A stretch of DNA of 64,000 nucleotides from Prosopocoilus inquinatus (GCA_036172665.1 CM069873.1:45540001-45604000), one strand, 5' to 3'. Counted from the stretch's first letter, positions 1 to 13,200 are shown. Notes: a model not told the origin generated them from the sequence alone. Numbers and translations are program-made.

Positions 1-101
1 TTACTTAGCTACTATGTTATTTGACGTTTCGATGGACTCCAATAACTCTGATGTGAGATACAAAGTTTTCGGACGCAGCAGAAGCTGGAAATAGTTTTAA
101 A

Positions 102-250
102 CGAAACAACACGCATTAGGGTTGTTCCTGTGATGTATCTAATCGATCCTTACTCATCTATCATGTTATTTGGCGTCTCGATGGACTCCAGTAACTCTGA
201 TGTGAGATACAAAGTTTTCGGACGCAGCAGAAGCTGGAAATAGTTTTGAA
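102..250 (+). repeat. Representative 149-bp satellite unit, with variable sites
   Basis: This is one full unit, counted from CGAAACAACACG to the next. A consensus unit has 59 G+C of 149 (39.6%) and 8 CpG, against about 5.8 expected. Variation is concentrated at a few places: CGC or CGT before ATTA; the two bases after ATTA (GC, GG, CC, GA, GT or AC); the block after CGATCCTTA or TTG (CTCATCTATC, CTTAGCTACT, CTTATCTACT, TTTATCTATC, GTTAGCTACT, CACATCTATC); GACG, GGCG or CACG; TTTCG or TTTGG; CTCC or CTCT; AGT or AAT; GATG or AATG; AAAG, GAAG or GAAA; TTTTCGG, TTTTTGG or TTCTCGG; CAGA, CAGG or CTGA; and TTTTAAA, TTTTGAA or TTTCAAA. The unit is close to one nucleosome core in length. Confidence 0.95.
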
Positions 251-549
251 CGAAACAACACGTATTAGCGTTGTTCCTGTGATGTATCTAATCGATCCTT
301 ACTTATCTACAATGTTATTTGACGTTTCGATGGACTCCAGTAACTCTGATGTGATACAAAGTTTACGGACGCAGCAGAAGCTGGAAATAGTTTTAAACGA
401 AACAACACGCATTACCGTTGTTCCTGTGATGTATCTAATCGATCCTTACTCATCTATCATGTTATTTGGCGTTTCGATGGACTCCGGTAACTCTGATGTG
501 AGATACAAAGTTTTCGGACGCAGCTGAAGCTAGAAATAATTTTAAACGA

Positions 550-571
550 AACAACACGCATTAGCGTTGTT
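550..571. other. Interrupted dyad AACAAC(AC)GC-ATTA-GCGTTGTT, repeated in many units
   Basis: Bases 550-555 (AACAAC) and 558-559 (GC) can pair with 564-565 (GC) and 566-571 (GTTGTT). The loop is ATTA (560-563), with a two-base bulge AC at 556-557. The result is an eight-pair stem with one bulge. The same arrangement is present in every unit reading CACGCATTAGCG. Units with CACGTATTAG or CATTAGGG weaken the inner two pairs but keep the outer six. The dyad is read directly from the sequence; whether it extrudes as a hairpin or cruciform is unknown. Confidence 0.7.
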
Positions 572-586
572 CCTGTGATGTATTTA

Positions 587-592
587 ATCGAT
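587..592. other. ATCGAT site, present in nearly every unit
   Basis: The palindrome ATCGAT lies in the most invariant part of the unit (CTAATCGATCC) and recurs about every 149 bp. Rare exceptions include AATCAATCC near 50,787 and 62,257 and AATTGATCC near 26,350. Its regular spacing makes it a natural landmark for the array period. Confidence 0.9.
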
Positions 593-669
593 CCTTACTC
601 ATCTATCATGTTATTTGACGTTTGAATGGACTCCAGTAACTCTGATGTGAGATACAAAGTTCTCGGACG

Positions 670-681
670 CAGCAGAAGCTG
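670..681. other. Small GC-rich dyad CAGC-AGAA-GCTG, repeated in many units
   Basis: CAGC at 670-673 and GCTG at 678-681 are complementary around a four-base loop, AGAA. Units with CAGGAGCTGG keep the pairing with loop AGGA. Units with CAGCTGAAGCT replace it with a perfect CAGCTG palindrome. A four-pair stem is short and could arise by chance, so no function is claimed. Confidence 0.5.
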
Positions 682-3600
682 GAGATAGTTTTAAACGATA
701 CAACACGCATTAGCGTTGTTCCTGTGATGTATCTAATCGATCCTTACTCATCTATCATGTTATTTGACGTTTCGATGGACTCTAGTAACTCTGATGTGAG
801 ATACGAAGTTCTCGGACGCAGCTGAAGCTAGAAATAATTTTAAACGAAACAACACGCATTAGCGTTGTTCCTGTGATGTATCTAATCGATCCTTACTCAT
901 CTATCATGTTATTTGGCGTTACGATGGACTCCAGTAACTCTGATGTGAGATACAAAGTTTTCGGACGCAGCAGAAGCTGGAAATAGTTTTGAACGAAACA
1001 ACACGTATTAGCGTTGTTCCTGTGATGTATCTAATCGATCCTTACTTAGCTACTATGTTATTTGACGTTTCGATGGACTCCAATAACTCTAATGTGAGAT
1101 ACGAAATTTTCGGACGCAGCAGAAGCTGGAAATAGTTTTAAACGAAACAACACGTATTAGCGTTGTTCCTGTGATGTATCTAATCGATCCTTACTCATCT
1201 ATCATGTTATTTGAAGTTTCGATGGACTCTAGTAACTCTGATGTGAGATACGAAGTTTTTGGACGCAGCAGTAGCTGGAAATAGTTTTAAACGAAACAAC
1301 ACGCATTAGTGTTGTTCCTGTGATGTATCTAATCGATCCTTACTCATCTATCATGTTATTTGACGTTTGGATGGACTCTAGTAACTCTGATGTGAGATAC
1401 GATGTTTTTGGACGCAGGAGGAGCTGGAAATAGTTTTAAACGAAACAACACGCATTAGCGTTGTTCGTGTGATGTATCTAATCGATCCTTATTTATCTAT
1501 CATGTTATTTGACGTTTCGATGGACTCTAGTAACTCTGATGTAAGATACGAAGTTTTTGGGCGCAGCAGGAGCTGGAAATAGTTTTAAACGAAGCAACAC
1601 GTATTAGCGTTGTTCCTGTGATGTATCTAATCGATCCTTGCTTATCTATCATGTTATTTGACGTTTGGATGGACTCCAGTAACTCTGATGTGAGATACAA
1701 AGTTTTCGGACGCAGCAGAAGCTGGAGATAGTTTTAAACGAAACAACAGGCATTAGCGTTGTTCCTGTGATGTATCTAATCGATCCTTACTCATCTATCA
1801 TGTTATTTGGCGTTTCGATGGACTCCAGTAACTCTGATGTGAGATACAAAGTTTTCGGACGCAGCAGAAGCTGGAAATAGTTTTGAACGAAACAACACGT
1901 ATTAGCGTTGTTCCTGTGATGTATCTAATCGATCCTTACTTAGCTACTATGTTATTTGACGTTTCGATGGACTCCAATAACTCTAATGTGAGATACGAAA
2001 TTTTCGGACGCAGCAGAAGCTGGAAATAGTTTTAAAGGAAACAACACGTATTAGCGTTGTTCCTGTGATGTATCTAATCGATCCTTACTCATCTATCATG
2101 TTATTTGGCGTTTCGATGGACTCCAGTAACTCTGATGTGAGATACAAAGTTTTCGGACGCAGCAGAAGCTGGAAATAGTTTTGAACGAAACAACACGTAT
2201 TAGCGTTGTTCCTGTGATGTATCTAATCGATCCTTACTTAGCTACTATGTTATTTGACCTTTCGATGGACTCCAATAATTCTGATGTGAGATACAAAGTT
2301 TTCGGACGCAGCAGAAGCTGGAGATAGTTTTAAACGATACAACACGCATTAGCGTTGTTCCTGTGATGTATCTAATCGATCCTTATTTATCTATCATGTT
2401 ATTTGACGTTTCGATGGACTCTAGTAACTCTGATGTAAGATACGAAGTTTTTGGGCGCAGCAGGAGCTGGAAATAGTTTTAAACGAAGCAACACGTATTA
2501 GCGTTGTTCCTGTGATGTATCTAATCGATCCTTACTTAGCTACTATGTTATTTGACGTTTCGATGGACTCCAGTAACTTTGATGTGAGGTACGAAGTTCT
2601 CGGACGCAGCTGAAGCTGGAAATAGTTTTAAATGATACAACACGTATTAGCGTTGTTCCTGTGATGTATCTAATCGATCCTTACTCATCTATCATGTTAT
2701 TTGACGTTTGGATGGACTCCAGTAACTCTGATGTGAGATACAAAGTATTCGGACGCAGCAGAAGCTGCACATAGTTTTAAACGATACAACACGCATTAGC
2801 GTTGTTCCTGTGATGTATCTAATCGATCCTTACTCATCTATCATGTTATTTGGCGTTTCGATGGACTCCAGTAACTCTGATGTGAGATACAAAGTTTTCG
2901 GACGCAGCAGAAGCTGGAAATAGTTTTAAACGAAACAACACGCATTAGCATTGTTCCTGTGATGTATCTAATCGATCCTTACTCATCTATCATGTTATTT
3001 GGCGTTTCGATGGACTCCAGTAACTCTGATGTGAGATACAAAGTTTTCGGACGCAGCAGAAGCTGGAAATAGTTTTAAACGAAACAACACGCATTAGCAT
3101 TGTTCCTGTGATGTATCTAATCGATCCTTACTCATCTATCATGTTATTTGACGTTTCGATGGACTCTAGTAACTCTGATGTGAGATACGAAGTTTTTGGA
3201 CGCAGCAGGAGCTGGAAATAGTTTTAAACGAAACAACACGTATTAGCGTTGTTCCTGTGATGTATCTAATCGATCCTTACTTAGCTACTATGTTATTTGA
3301 CGTTTCGGTGGACTCCAAAATCTCTAATGTGAGATACGAAATTTTCGGACGCAGCAGAAGCTGGAAATACTTTTAAAGGAAACAACACGTATTAGCGTTG
3401 TTCCTGTGATGTATCTAATCGATCCTTACTCATCTATCATGTTATTTGGCGTTTCGATGGACTCCAATAACTCTGATGTGAGATACAAAGTTTTCGGACG
3501 CAGCAGAAGCTGGAAATAGTTTTGAACGAAACAACACGTATTAGCGTTGTTCCTGTGATGTATCTAATCGATCCTTACTTAGCTACCATGTTATTTGACC

Positions 3601-3911
3601 TTTCGATGGACTCTAGTAACTCTGATGTAAGATACGAAGTTTTTGGGCGCAGCAGGAGCTGGAAATAGTTTTAAACGAAGCAACACGTATTAGCGTTGTT
3701 CCTGTGATGTATCTAATCGATCCTTACTTAGCTACTATGTTATTTGACGTTTCGATGGACTCCAGTAACTTTGATGTGAGATACGAAGTTCTCGGACGCA
3801 GCTGAAGCTGGAAATAATTTTAAATGATACAACACGTATTAGCGTTGTTCCTGTGATGTATCTAATCGATCCTTACTCATCTATCATGTTATTTGACGTT
3901 TGGATGGACTC

Positions 3912-4046
3912 CAGTAACTCTGATGTGAGATACAAAGTATTCGGACGCAGCAGAAGCTGGAGATAGTTTTAAACAATACAACACGCATTAGCGTTGTTCC
4001 TGTGATGTATCTAATCGATCCTTAATCATCTATCATGTTATTTGGC
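3912..4046 (+). repeat. Satellite junction unit between segment P and the 4-unit repeat
   Basis: About one unit of ordinary satellite. It carries AAAGTATTC and GAGATAG variants, then a unit with AAACAATAC and CTTAATCATC. Apart from ordinary variant sites nothing else is visible. Confidence 0.6.
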
Positions 4047-5627
4047 GTTTCGATGGACTCCAGTAACTCTGACGTGAGATACAAAGTTTTCGGACGCAGC
4101 AGAAGCTGGAAATAGTTTTAAACGAAACAACACGCATTAGCATTGTTCCTGTGATGTATCTAATCGATCCTTACTCATCTATCATGTTATTTGGCGTTTC
4201 GATGGACTCCAGTAACTCTGATGTGAGATACAAAGTTTTCGGACGCAGCAGAAGCTGGAAATAGTTTTAAACGAAACAACACGCATTAGAGTTGTTCCTG
4301 TGATGTATCTAATCGATCCTTACTCATCTATCATTTTATTTGACGTTTGGATGGACTCCAGTAACTCTGATGTGAGATACAAAGTTTACGGACGCAGCAG
4401 AAGCTGGAAATAGATTTAAACGAAACAACACGCATTACCGTTGTTCCTGTGATGTATCTAATCGATCCTTACTCATCTATCATGTTATCTGGCGTTTCGA
4501 TGGACTCCAGTAACTCTGATGTGAGATACGAAGTTTTTGGACGCAGCAGGAGCTGGAAATATTTTTAAACGAAACAACACGTATTAGCGTTGTTCCTGTG
4601 ATGTATCTAATCGATCCTTACTTAGCTACTATGTTATTTGACGTTTCGATGGACTCCAGTAACTCTGACGTGAGATACAAAATTTTCGGACGCAGCAGAA
4701 GCTGGAAATAGTTTTAAACGAAACAACACGCATTAGCATTGTTCCTGTGATGTATCTAATCGATCCTTACTCATCTATCATGTTATTTGGCGTTTCGATG
4801 GACTCCAGTAACTCTGATGTGAGATACAAAGTTTTCGGACGCAGCAGAAGCTGGAAATAGTTTTAAACGAAACAACACGCATTAGAGTTGTTCCTGTGAT
4901 GTATCTAATCGATCCTTACTCATCTATCATTTTATTTGACGTTTGGATGGACTCCAGTAACTCTGATGTGAGATACAAAGTTTACGGACGCAGCAGAAGC
5001 TGGAAATAGATTTAAACGAAACAACACGCATTACCGTTGTTCCTGTGATGTATCTAATCGATCCTTACTCATCTATCATGTTATCTGGCGTTTCGATGGA
5101 CTCCAGTAACTCTGATGTGAGATACGAAGTTTTTGGACGCAGCAGGAGCTGGAAATATTTTTAAACGAAACAACACGTATTAGCGTTGTTCCTGTGATGT
5201 ATCTAATCGATCCTTACTTAGCTACTATGTTATTTGACGTTTCGATGGACTCCAGTAACTCTGACGTGAGATACAAAATTTTCGGACGCAGCAGAAGCTG
5301 GAAATAGTTTTAAACGAAACAACACGCATTAGCATTGTTCCTGTGATGTATCTAATCGATCCTTACTCATCTATCATGTTATTTGGCGTTTCGATGGACT
5401 CCAGTAACTCTGATGTGAGATACAAAGTTTTCGGACGCAGCAGAAGCTGGAAATAGTTTTAAACGAAACAACACGCATTAGAGTTGTTCCTGTGATGTAT
5501 CTAATCGATCCTTACTCATCTATCATTTTATTTGACGTTTGGATGGACTCCAGTAACTCTGATGTGAGATACAAAGTTTACGGACGCAGCAGAAGCTGGA
5601 AATAGATTTAAACGAAACAACACGCAT
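4047..5627 (+). repeat. 4-unit higher-order repeat, 596 bp, about 2.6 copies
   Basis: CATTAGAGTTG begins at 4,284, 4,880 and 5,476, two exact steps of 596 bp (4 x 149). Each period holds four recognisable units: CATTAGCATTG with GGCG; CATTAGAGTTG with CATTTTATTT and AAAGTTTACGG; CATTACCGTTG with TTATCTGGCG and TGGAAATATTTT; and CGTATTAG with CTTAGCTACT, GACGTGAG and AAAATTTTC. The first two periods look identical or nearly so, suggesting a recent duplication. The third is cut after the GAGTTG unit. Single copies of a related run occur near 7.55-8.0 kb and 31.2-31.7 kb. Confidence 0.85.
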
Positions 5628-5774
5628 TAGCATTGTTCCTGTGATGTATCTAATCGATCCTTACTCATCTATCATGTTATTTGGCGTTTCGATGGACTCC
5701 AGTAACTCTGATGTGAGATACAAAGTTTTCGGACGCAGCAGAAGCTGGAAATAGTTTTAAACGAAACAACACGT

Positions 5775-8700
5775 ATTAGCGTTGTTCCTGTGATGTATCT
5801 AATCGATCCTTACTCATCTATCATGTTATTTGACGTTTCGATGGACTCTAGTAACTCTGATGTGAGATACGAAGTTTTTGGACGCAGCAGGAGCTGGAAA
5901 TAGTTTTAAACGAAACAACACGTATTAACGTTGTTCGTGTGATGTATCTAATCGATCCTTAGTTAGCTACTATGTTATTTGACGTTTCGATGGACTCCAA
6001 TAACTCTAATGTGAGATACGAAATTTTCGGACGCAGCAGAAGCTGGAAATAGTTTTAAACGAAACAACACGTATTAGCGTTGTTTCTGTGATGTATCTAA
6101 TCGATCCTTACTCATCTATCATGTTATTTGACGTTTCGATGGACTCTAGTAACTCTAATGTGATATACGAAATTTTCGGACGCAGCAGAAGCTGGAAATA
6201 GTTTTAAACGAAACAACACGCATTAGCGTTGTTCCTGTGATGTATCTAATCGATCCTTACTCATCTATCATGTTATTTGACGTTTGGATGGACTCCAGTA
6301 ACTCTGATGTGAGATACAAAGTTTTCGAACGCAGCAGAAGCTGGAGATAGTTTCAAACGAAACAACACGCATTAGCGTTGTTCCTGTGATGTATCTAATC
6401 GATCCTTACTCATCTATCATGTTATTTGGCGTTTCGATGGACTCCAGTAACTCTGATGTGAGATACAAAGTTTTCGGACGCAGCAGAAGCTGGAAATAGT
6501 TTTGAACGAAACAACACGTATTAGCGTTGTTCCTGTGATGTATCTAATCGATCCTTAGTTAGCTACTATGTTATTTGACGTTTCGATGGACTCCAATAAC
6601 TCTAATGTGAGATACGAAATTTTCGGACGCAGCAGAAGCTGGAAATAGTTTTAAACGAAACACGTATTAGCGTTGTTCCTGTGATGTATCTAATCGATCC
6701 TTACACATCTATCATGTTATTTGACGTTTCGATGGACTCTAGTAACTCTAATGTGAGATACGAAATTTTCGGACGCAGCAGAAGCTGGAAATAGTTTTAA
6801 ACGAAACAACACGCATTAGCGTTGTTCCTGTGATGTATCTAATCGATCCTTACTCATCTATCATGTTATTTGACGTTTGGATGGACTCCAGTAACTCTGA
6901 TGTGAGATACAAAGTTCTCGGTCGCAGCAGAAGCTGGAAATAATTTTGAACGAAACAACACGTATTAGCGTTGTTCCTGTGATGTATCTAATCGATCCTT
7001 ACTTATCTACTATGTTATTTGACGTTTCGATGGACTCTAGTAACTCTGATGTGAGATACGAAGTTTTTGGACGCAGCAGAAGCTGGAAATAGTTTTAAAC
7101 GAAACAACACGCATTAGCGTTGTTCCTGTGATGTATCTAATCGATCCTTGCTCATCTATCATGTTATTTGACGTTTGGATGGACTCTAGTAACTCTGATG
7201 TGAGATACGAAGTTTTTGGACGCAGCAGGAGCTGGAAATAGTTTTAAACGAAACAGCACGCATTAGCGTTGTTCCTGTGATGTATCTAATCGATCCTTAC
7301 TTAGCTACTATGTTATTTCACGTTTCGATGGACTCCAATAACTCTGATGTGAGATACAAAGTTTTCGGACGCAGCAGAAGCTGGAAATAGTTTTGAACGA
7401 AACAACACGTATCAGCGTTGTTCCTGTGATGTATCTAATCGATCCTTACTTAGCTACTATGTTATTTGACGTTTCGATGGACTCCAATAACTCTGATGTG
7501 AGATACAAAGTTTTCGGACGCAGCAGAAGCTGGAAATAGTTTTAAACGAAACAACACGCATTAGAGTTGTTCCTGTGATGTATCTAATCGATCCTTACTC
7601 ATCTATCATTTTGTTTGACGTTTGGATGGACTCCAGTAACTCTGATGTGAGATACAAAGTTTACGGACGCAGCAGAAGCTGGAAATAGATTTAAACGAAA
7701 CAACACGCATTACCGTTGTTCCTGTGATGTATCTAATCGATCCTTACTCATCTATCATGTTATCTGGCGTTTCGATGGACTCCAGTAACTCTGATGTGAG
7801 ATACGAAGTTTTTGGACGCAGCAGGAGCTGGAAATATTTTTAAACGAAACAACACGTATTAGCGTTGTTCCTGTGATGTATCTAATCGATCCTTACTTAG
7901 CTACTATGTTATTTGACGTTTCGATGGACTCCAGTAACTCTGACGTGAGATACAAAATTTTCGGACGCAGCAGAAGCTGGAAATAGTTTTAAACGAAACA
8001 ACACGCATTAGCGTTGTTCCTGTGATGTATCTAATCGATCCTTACTCATCTATCATGTTATTTGACGTTTCGATGGACTCTAGTAACTCTGATGTGAGAT
8101 ACGAAGTTTTTGGACGCAGCAGGAGCTGGAAATAGTTTTAAACGAAACAACACGTATTAACGTTGTTCGTGTGATGTATCTAATCGATCCTTAGTTAGCT
8201 ACTATGTTATTTGACGTTTCGATGGACTCCAATAACTCTAATGTGAGATACGAAATTTTCGGACGCAGCAGAAGCTGGAAATAGTTTTAAACGAAACAAC
8301 ACGTATTAGCGTTGTTCCTGTGATGTATCTAATCGATCCTTACTCATCTATCATGTTATTTGACGTTTCGATGGACTCTAGTAACTCTAATGTGATATAC
8401 GAAATTTTCGGACGCAGCAGAAGCTGGAAATAGTTTTAAACGAAACAACACGCATTAGCGTTGTTCCTGTGATGTATCTAATCGATCCTTACTCATCTAT
8501 CATGTTATTTGACGTTTGGATGGACTCCAGTAACTCTGATGTGAGATACAAAGTTTTCGAACGCAGCAGAAGCTGGAGATAGTTTCAAACGAAACAACAC
8601 GCATTAGCGTTGTTCCTGTGATGTATCTAATCGATCCTTACTCATCTATCATGTTATTTGGCGTTTCGATGGACTCCAGTAACTCTGATGTGAGATACAA

Positions 8701-9684
8701 AGTTTTCGGACGCAGCAGAAGCTGGAAATAGTTTTGAACGAAACAACACGTATTAGCGTTGTTCCTGTGATGTATCTAATCGATCCTTAGTTAGCTACTA
8801 TGTTATTTGACGTTTCGATGGACTCCAATAACTCTAATGTGAGATACGAAATTTTCGGACGCAGCAGAAGCTGGAAATAGTTTTAAACGAAACACGTATT
8901 AGCGTTGTTCCTGTGATGTATCTAATCGATCCTTACACATCTATCATGTTATTTGACGTTTCGATGGACTCTAGTAACTCTAATGTGAGATACGAAATTT
9001 TCGGACGCAGCAGAAGCTGGAAATAGTTTTAAACGAAACAACACGCATTAGCGTTGTTCCTGTGATGTATCTAATCGATCCTTACTCATCTATCATGTTA
9101 TTTGACGTTTGGATGGACTCCAGTAACTCTGATGTGAGATACAAAGTTCTCGGTCGCAGCAGAAGCTGGAAATAATTTTGAACGAAACAACACGTATTAG
9201 CGTTGTTCCTGTGATGTATCTAATCGATCCTTACTTATCTACTATGTTATTTGACGTTTCGATGGACTCTAGTAACTCTGATGTGAGATACGAAGTTTTT
9301 GGACGCAGCAGAAGCTGGAAATAGTTTTAAACGAAACAGCACGCATTAGCGTTGTTCCTGTGATGTATCTAATCGATCCTTGCTCATCTATCATGTTATT
9401 TGACGTTTGGATGGACTCTAGTAACTCTGATGTGAGATACGAAGTTTTTGGACGCAGCAGGAGCTGGAAATAGTTTTAAACGAAACAGCACGCATTAGCG
9501 TTGTTCCTGTGATGTATCTAATCGATCCTTACTTAGCTACTATGTTATTTCACGTTTCGATGGACTCCAATAACTCTGATGTGAGATACAAAGTTTTCGG
9601 ACGCAGCAGAAGCTGGAAATAGTTTTGAACGAAACAACACGTATCAGCGTTGTTCCTGTGATGTATCTAATCGATCCTTACTTA
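5775..9684 (+). repeat. 15-unit tandem duplication, 2,232-bp period
   Basis: 5,775-7,452 matches 8,007-9,684 at an offset of 2,232 bp, that is 15 x 149 minus 3. The missing three bases come from a shortened unit, CGAAACACG instead of CGAAACAACACG, at 6,656 and again at 8,888. The rare strings CGTATTAACGTTGTTCGTG (5,921 and 8,153) and GTATCAG (7,409 and 9,641) confirm the register. Between the two matching parts (7,453-8,006) lies a run of H, GAGTTG, CCGTTG and GACGTG units related to the 4-unit repeat. The doublet recurs at about 29.56-33.37 kb. Confidence 0.85.
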
Positions 9685-10275
9685 TCTACAATGTTATTTG
9701 ACGTTTCGATGGACTCCAGTAACTCTGATGTGATACAAAGTTTACGGACGCAGCAGAAGCTGGAAATAGTTTTAAACGAAACAACACGCATTACCGTTGT
9801 TCCTGTGATGTATCTAATCGATCCTTACTCATCTATCATGTTATTTGGCGTTTCGATGGACTCCGGTAACTCTGATGTGAGATACAAAGTTTTCGGACGC
9901 AGCTGAAGCTAGAAATAATTTTAAACGAAACAACACGCATTAGCGTTGTTCCTGTGATGTATTTAATCGATCCTTACTCATCTATCATGTTATTTGACGT
10001 TTGAATGGACTCCAGTAACTCTGATGTGAGATACAAAGTTCTCGGACGCAGCAGAAGCTGGAGATAGTTTTAAACGATACAACACGCATTAGCGTTGTTC
10101 CTGTGATGTATCTAATCGATCCTTACTCATCTATCATGTTATTTGACGTTTCGATGGACTCTAGTAACTCTGATGTGAGATACGAAGTTCTCGGACGCAG
10201 CTGAAGCTAGAAATAATTTTAAACGAAACAACACGCATTAGCGTTGTTCCTGTGATGTATCTAATCGATCCTTAC
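5880..10275 (+). repeat. Duplicated segment R, copy 1 (about 4.4 kb)
   Basis: This segment matches 29,562-33,957 at a constant offset of 23,682 bp, including both halves of the 2,232-bp doublet, both shortened CGAAACACG units and the 147-bp unit. Only a few differences were noticed, such as CATTTTGTTT near 7,610 against CATTTTATTT and GTTGTTCC near 9,650 against the same in the copy. The constant offset over 4.4 kb means no net length change. Confidence 0.85.
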
Positions 10276-13200
10276 TCATCTATCATGTTATTTGACGTTT
10301 GGATGGACTCCAGTAACTCTGATGTGAGATACAAAGTATTCGGACGCAGCAGAAGCTGCACATAGTTTTAAACGATACAACACGCATTAGCGTTGTTCCT
10401 GTGATGTATCTAATCGATCCTTACTCATCTATCATGTTATTTGGCGTTTCGATGGACTCCAGTAACTCTGACGTGAGATACAAAGTTTTCGGACGCAGCA
10501 GAAGCTGGAAATAGTTTTGAACGAAACAACACGTATTAGCGTTGTTCCTGTGATGTATCTAATCGATCCTTACTTAGCTACTATGTTATTTGACGTTTCG
10601 ATGGACTCCAATAACTCTGATGTGAGATACAAAGTTTTCGGACGCAGCAGAAGCTGGAAATAGTTTTAAACGAAACAACACGCATTAGGGTTGTTCCTGT
10701 GATGTATCTAATCGATCCTTACTCATCTATCATTTTATTTGACGTTTGGATGGACTCCAGTAACTCTGATGTGAGATACAAAGTTTTCGAACGCAGCAGA
10801 AGCTGGAGATAGTTTCAAACGAAACAACACGCATTAGCGTTGTTCCTGTGATGTATCTAATCGATCCTTACTCATCTATCATGTTATTTGGCGTTTCGAT
10901 GGACTCCAGTAACTCTGATGTGAGATACAAAGTTTTTGGACGCAGCAGAAGCTGGAAATAGTTTTGAACGAAACAACACGTATTAGCGTTGTTCCTGTGA
11001 TGTATCTAATCGATCCTTAGTTAGCTACTATGTTATTTGACGTTTCGATGGACTCCAATAACTCTAATGTGAGATACGAAATTTTCGGACGCAGCAGAAG
11101 CTGGAAATAGTTTTAAACGAAACAACACGTATTAGCGTTGTTCCTGTGATGTATCTAATCGATCCTTACTTAGCTACAATGTCATTTGACGTTTCGATGG
11201 ACTCCAGTAACTCTAATGTGAGATACGAAATTTTCGGACGCAGCAGAAGCTGGAAATAGTTTTAAACGAAACAACACGTATTAGCGTTGTTCCTGTGATG
11301 TATCTAATCGATCCTTACTCATCTATCATGTTATTTGACGTTTGGATGGACTCCAGTAACTCTGATGTGAGATACAAAGTTTTCGAACGCAGCAGAAGCT
11401 GGAGATAGTTTCAAACGAAACAACACGCATTAGCGTTGTTCCTGTGATGTATCTAATCGATCCTTACTCATCTATCATGTTATTTGGCGTTTCGATGGAC
11501 TCCAGTAACTCTGATGTGAGATACAAAGTTTTCGGACGCAGCAGAAGCTGGAAATAGTTTTGAACGAAACAACACGTATTAGCGTTGTTCCTGTGATGTA
11601 TCTAATCGATCCTTAGTTAGCTACTATGTTATTTGACGTTTCGATGGACTCCAATAACTCTAATGTGAGATACGAAATTTTCGGACGCAGCAGAAGCTGG
11701 AAATAGTTTTAAACGAAACAACACGTATTAGCGTTGTTCCTGTGATGTATCTAATCGATCCTTACACATCTATCATGTTATTTGACGTTTCGATGGACTC
11801 TAGTAACTCTAATGTGAGATACGAAATTTTCGGACGCAGCAGAAGCTGGAAATAGTTTTAAACGAAACAACACGCATTAGCGTTGTTCGTGTGATGTATC
11901 TAATCGATCCTTACTCATCTATCATGTTATTTGACGTTTGGATGGACTCCAGTAACTCTGATGTGAGATACAAAGTTCTCGGTCGCAGCAGAAGCTGGAA
12001 ATAATTTTGAACGAAACAACACGTATTAGCGTTGTTCCTGTGATGTATCTAATCGATCCTTACTTATCTACTATGTTATTTGACGTTTCGATGGACTCTA
12101 GTAACTCTGATGTGAGATACGAAGTTTTTGGACGCAGCAGAAGCTGGAAATAGTTTTAAACGAAACAACACGCATTAGCGTTGTTCCTGTGATGTATCTA
12201 ATCGATCCTTGCTCATCTATCATGTGATTTGACGTTTGGATGGACTCTAGTAACTCTGATGTTAGATACGAAGTTTTTGGACGCAGCAGGAGCTGGAAAT
12301 AGTTTTAAACGAAACAGCACGCATTAGCGTTGTTCCTGTGATGTATCTAATCGATCCTTACTTAGCTACTATGTTATTTCACGTTTCGATGGACTCCAGT
12401 AACTCTAATGTGAGATACGAAATTTTCGGACGCAGCAGAAGCTGGAAATAGTTTTAAACGAAACAACACGCATTAGCGTTGTTCCTGTGATGTATCTAAT
12501 CGATCCTTACTCATCTATCATGTTATTTGGCGTTTCGATGGGCTCCAGTAACTTTGATGTGAGATACGAAGTTCTCGGAAGCAGCTGAAGCTGGAAATAG
12601 TTTTAAATGAAACAACACGTACTAGCGTTGTTCCTGTGATGTATCTAATCGATCCTTACTCATCTATCATGTTATTTGACGTTTGGATGGACTCCAGTAA
12701 CTCTGATGTGAGATACGAAGTTTTTGGACGCAGCAGGAGCTGGAAATAGTTTTAAACGAAACAACACGTATTAGCGTTGTTCCTGTGATGTATCTAATCG
12801 ATCCTTACTTAGCTACAATGTTATTTGACGTTTCGGTGGACTCCAGTAACTCTAATGTGAGATACGAAATTTTCGGACGCAGCAGAAGCTGGAAATAGTT
12901 TTAAACGAAACACACGTATTAGCGTTGTTCCTGTGATGTATCTAATCGATCCTTACTCATCTATCATGTTATTTGACGTTTGAATGGACTCCAGTAACTC
13001 TGATGTGAGATACAAAGTTCTCGGACGCAGCAGAAGCTGGAGATAGTTTTAAACGATACAACACGCATTAGCGTTGTTCCTGTGATGTATCTAATCGATC
13101 CTTACTCATCTATCATGTTATTTGACGTTTCGATGGACTCTAGTAACTCTGATGTGAGATACGAAGTTCTCGGACGCAGCTGAAGCTAGAAATAATTTTA

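Larger units (their letters stand above)
1..3911 (+). repeat. Duplicated segment P, copy 1 (left edge outside window)
   Basis: This stretch of about 26 units matches 24,274-28,189 in the same order with only scattered point changes and one 5-bp insertion. Its first 2.2 kb also matches 19,806-21,987, offset 19,805. Landmark units are the 147-bp unit at 251-397, a unit with TTTGAATGG near 630, GGCGTTACG near 917, TTTGAAGTTT near 1,210, GACCTTTCG near 2,257 and GGTGGACTCCAAAA near 3,308. The match still holds at base 1, so the true left boundary lies upstream. Confidence 0.85.

Noticed and set aside
325..341. CENP-B box in TTTCGATGGACTCCAGT
   Set aside because: It matches 7 of the 9 key positions (TTCG, A, C and the last G) but not the middle of the CGGG core. 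About one such partial match per few units of this length is expected by chance on two strands, and many units have TTTGG instead of TTTCG.
246..527. 93-codon open frame as a gene (also at 9,625, 20,051, 24,519 and 33,307)
   Set aside because: It lies wholly inside satellite units, starts at TTG, has no promoter or distinct context, and its openness is explained by a 2-bp deletion that makes one unit divisible by three.
10686..10694. Telomere repeat (TTAGGG or TTAGG)
   Set aside because: ATTAGGGTTG appears once in some units as a variant of ATTAGCGTTG; it is never in tandem.
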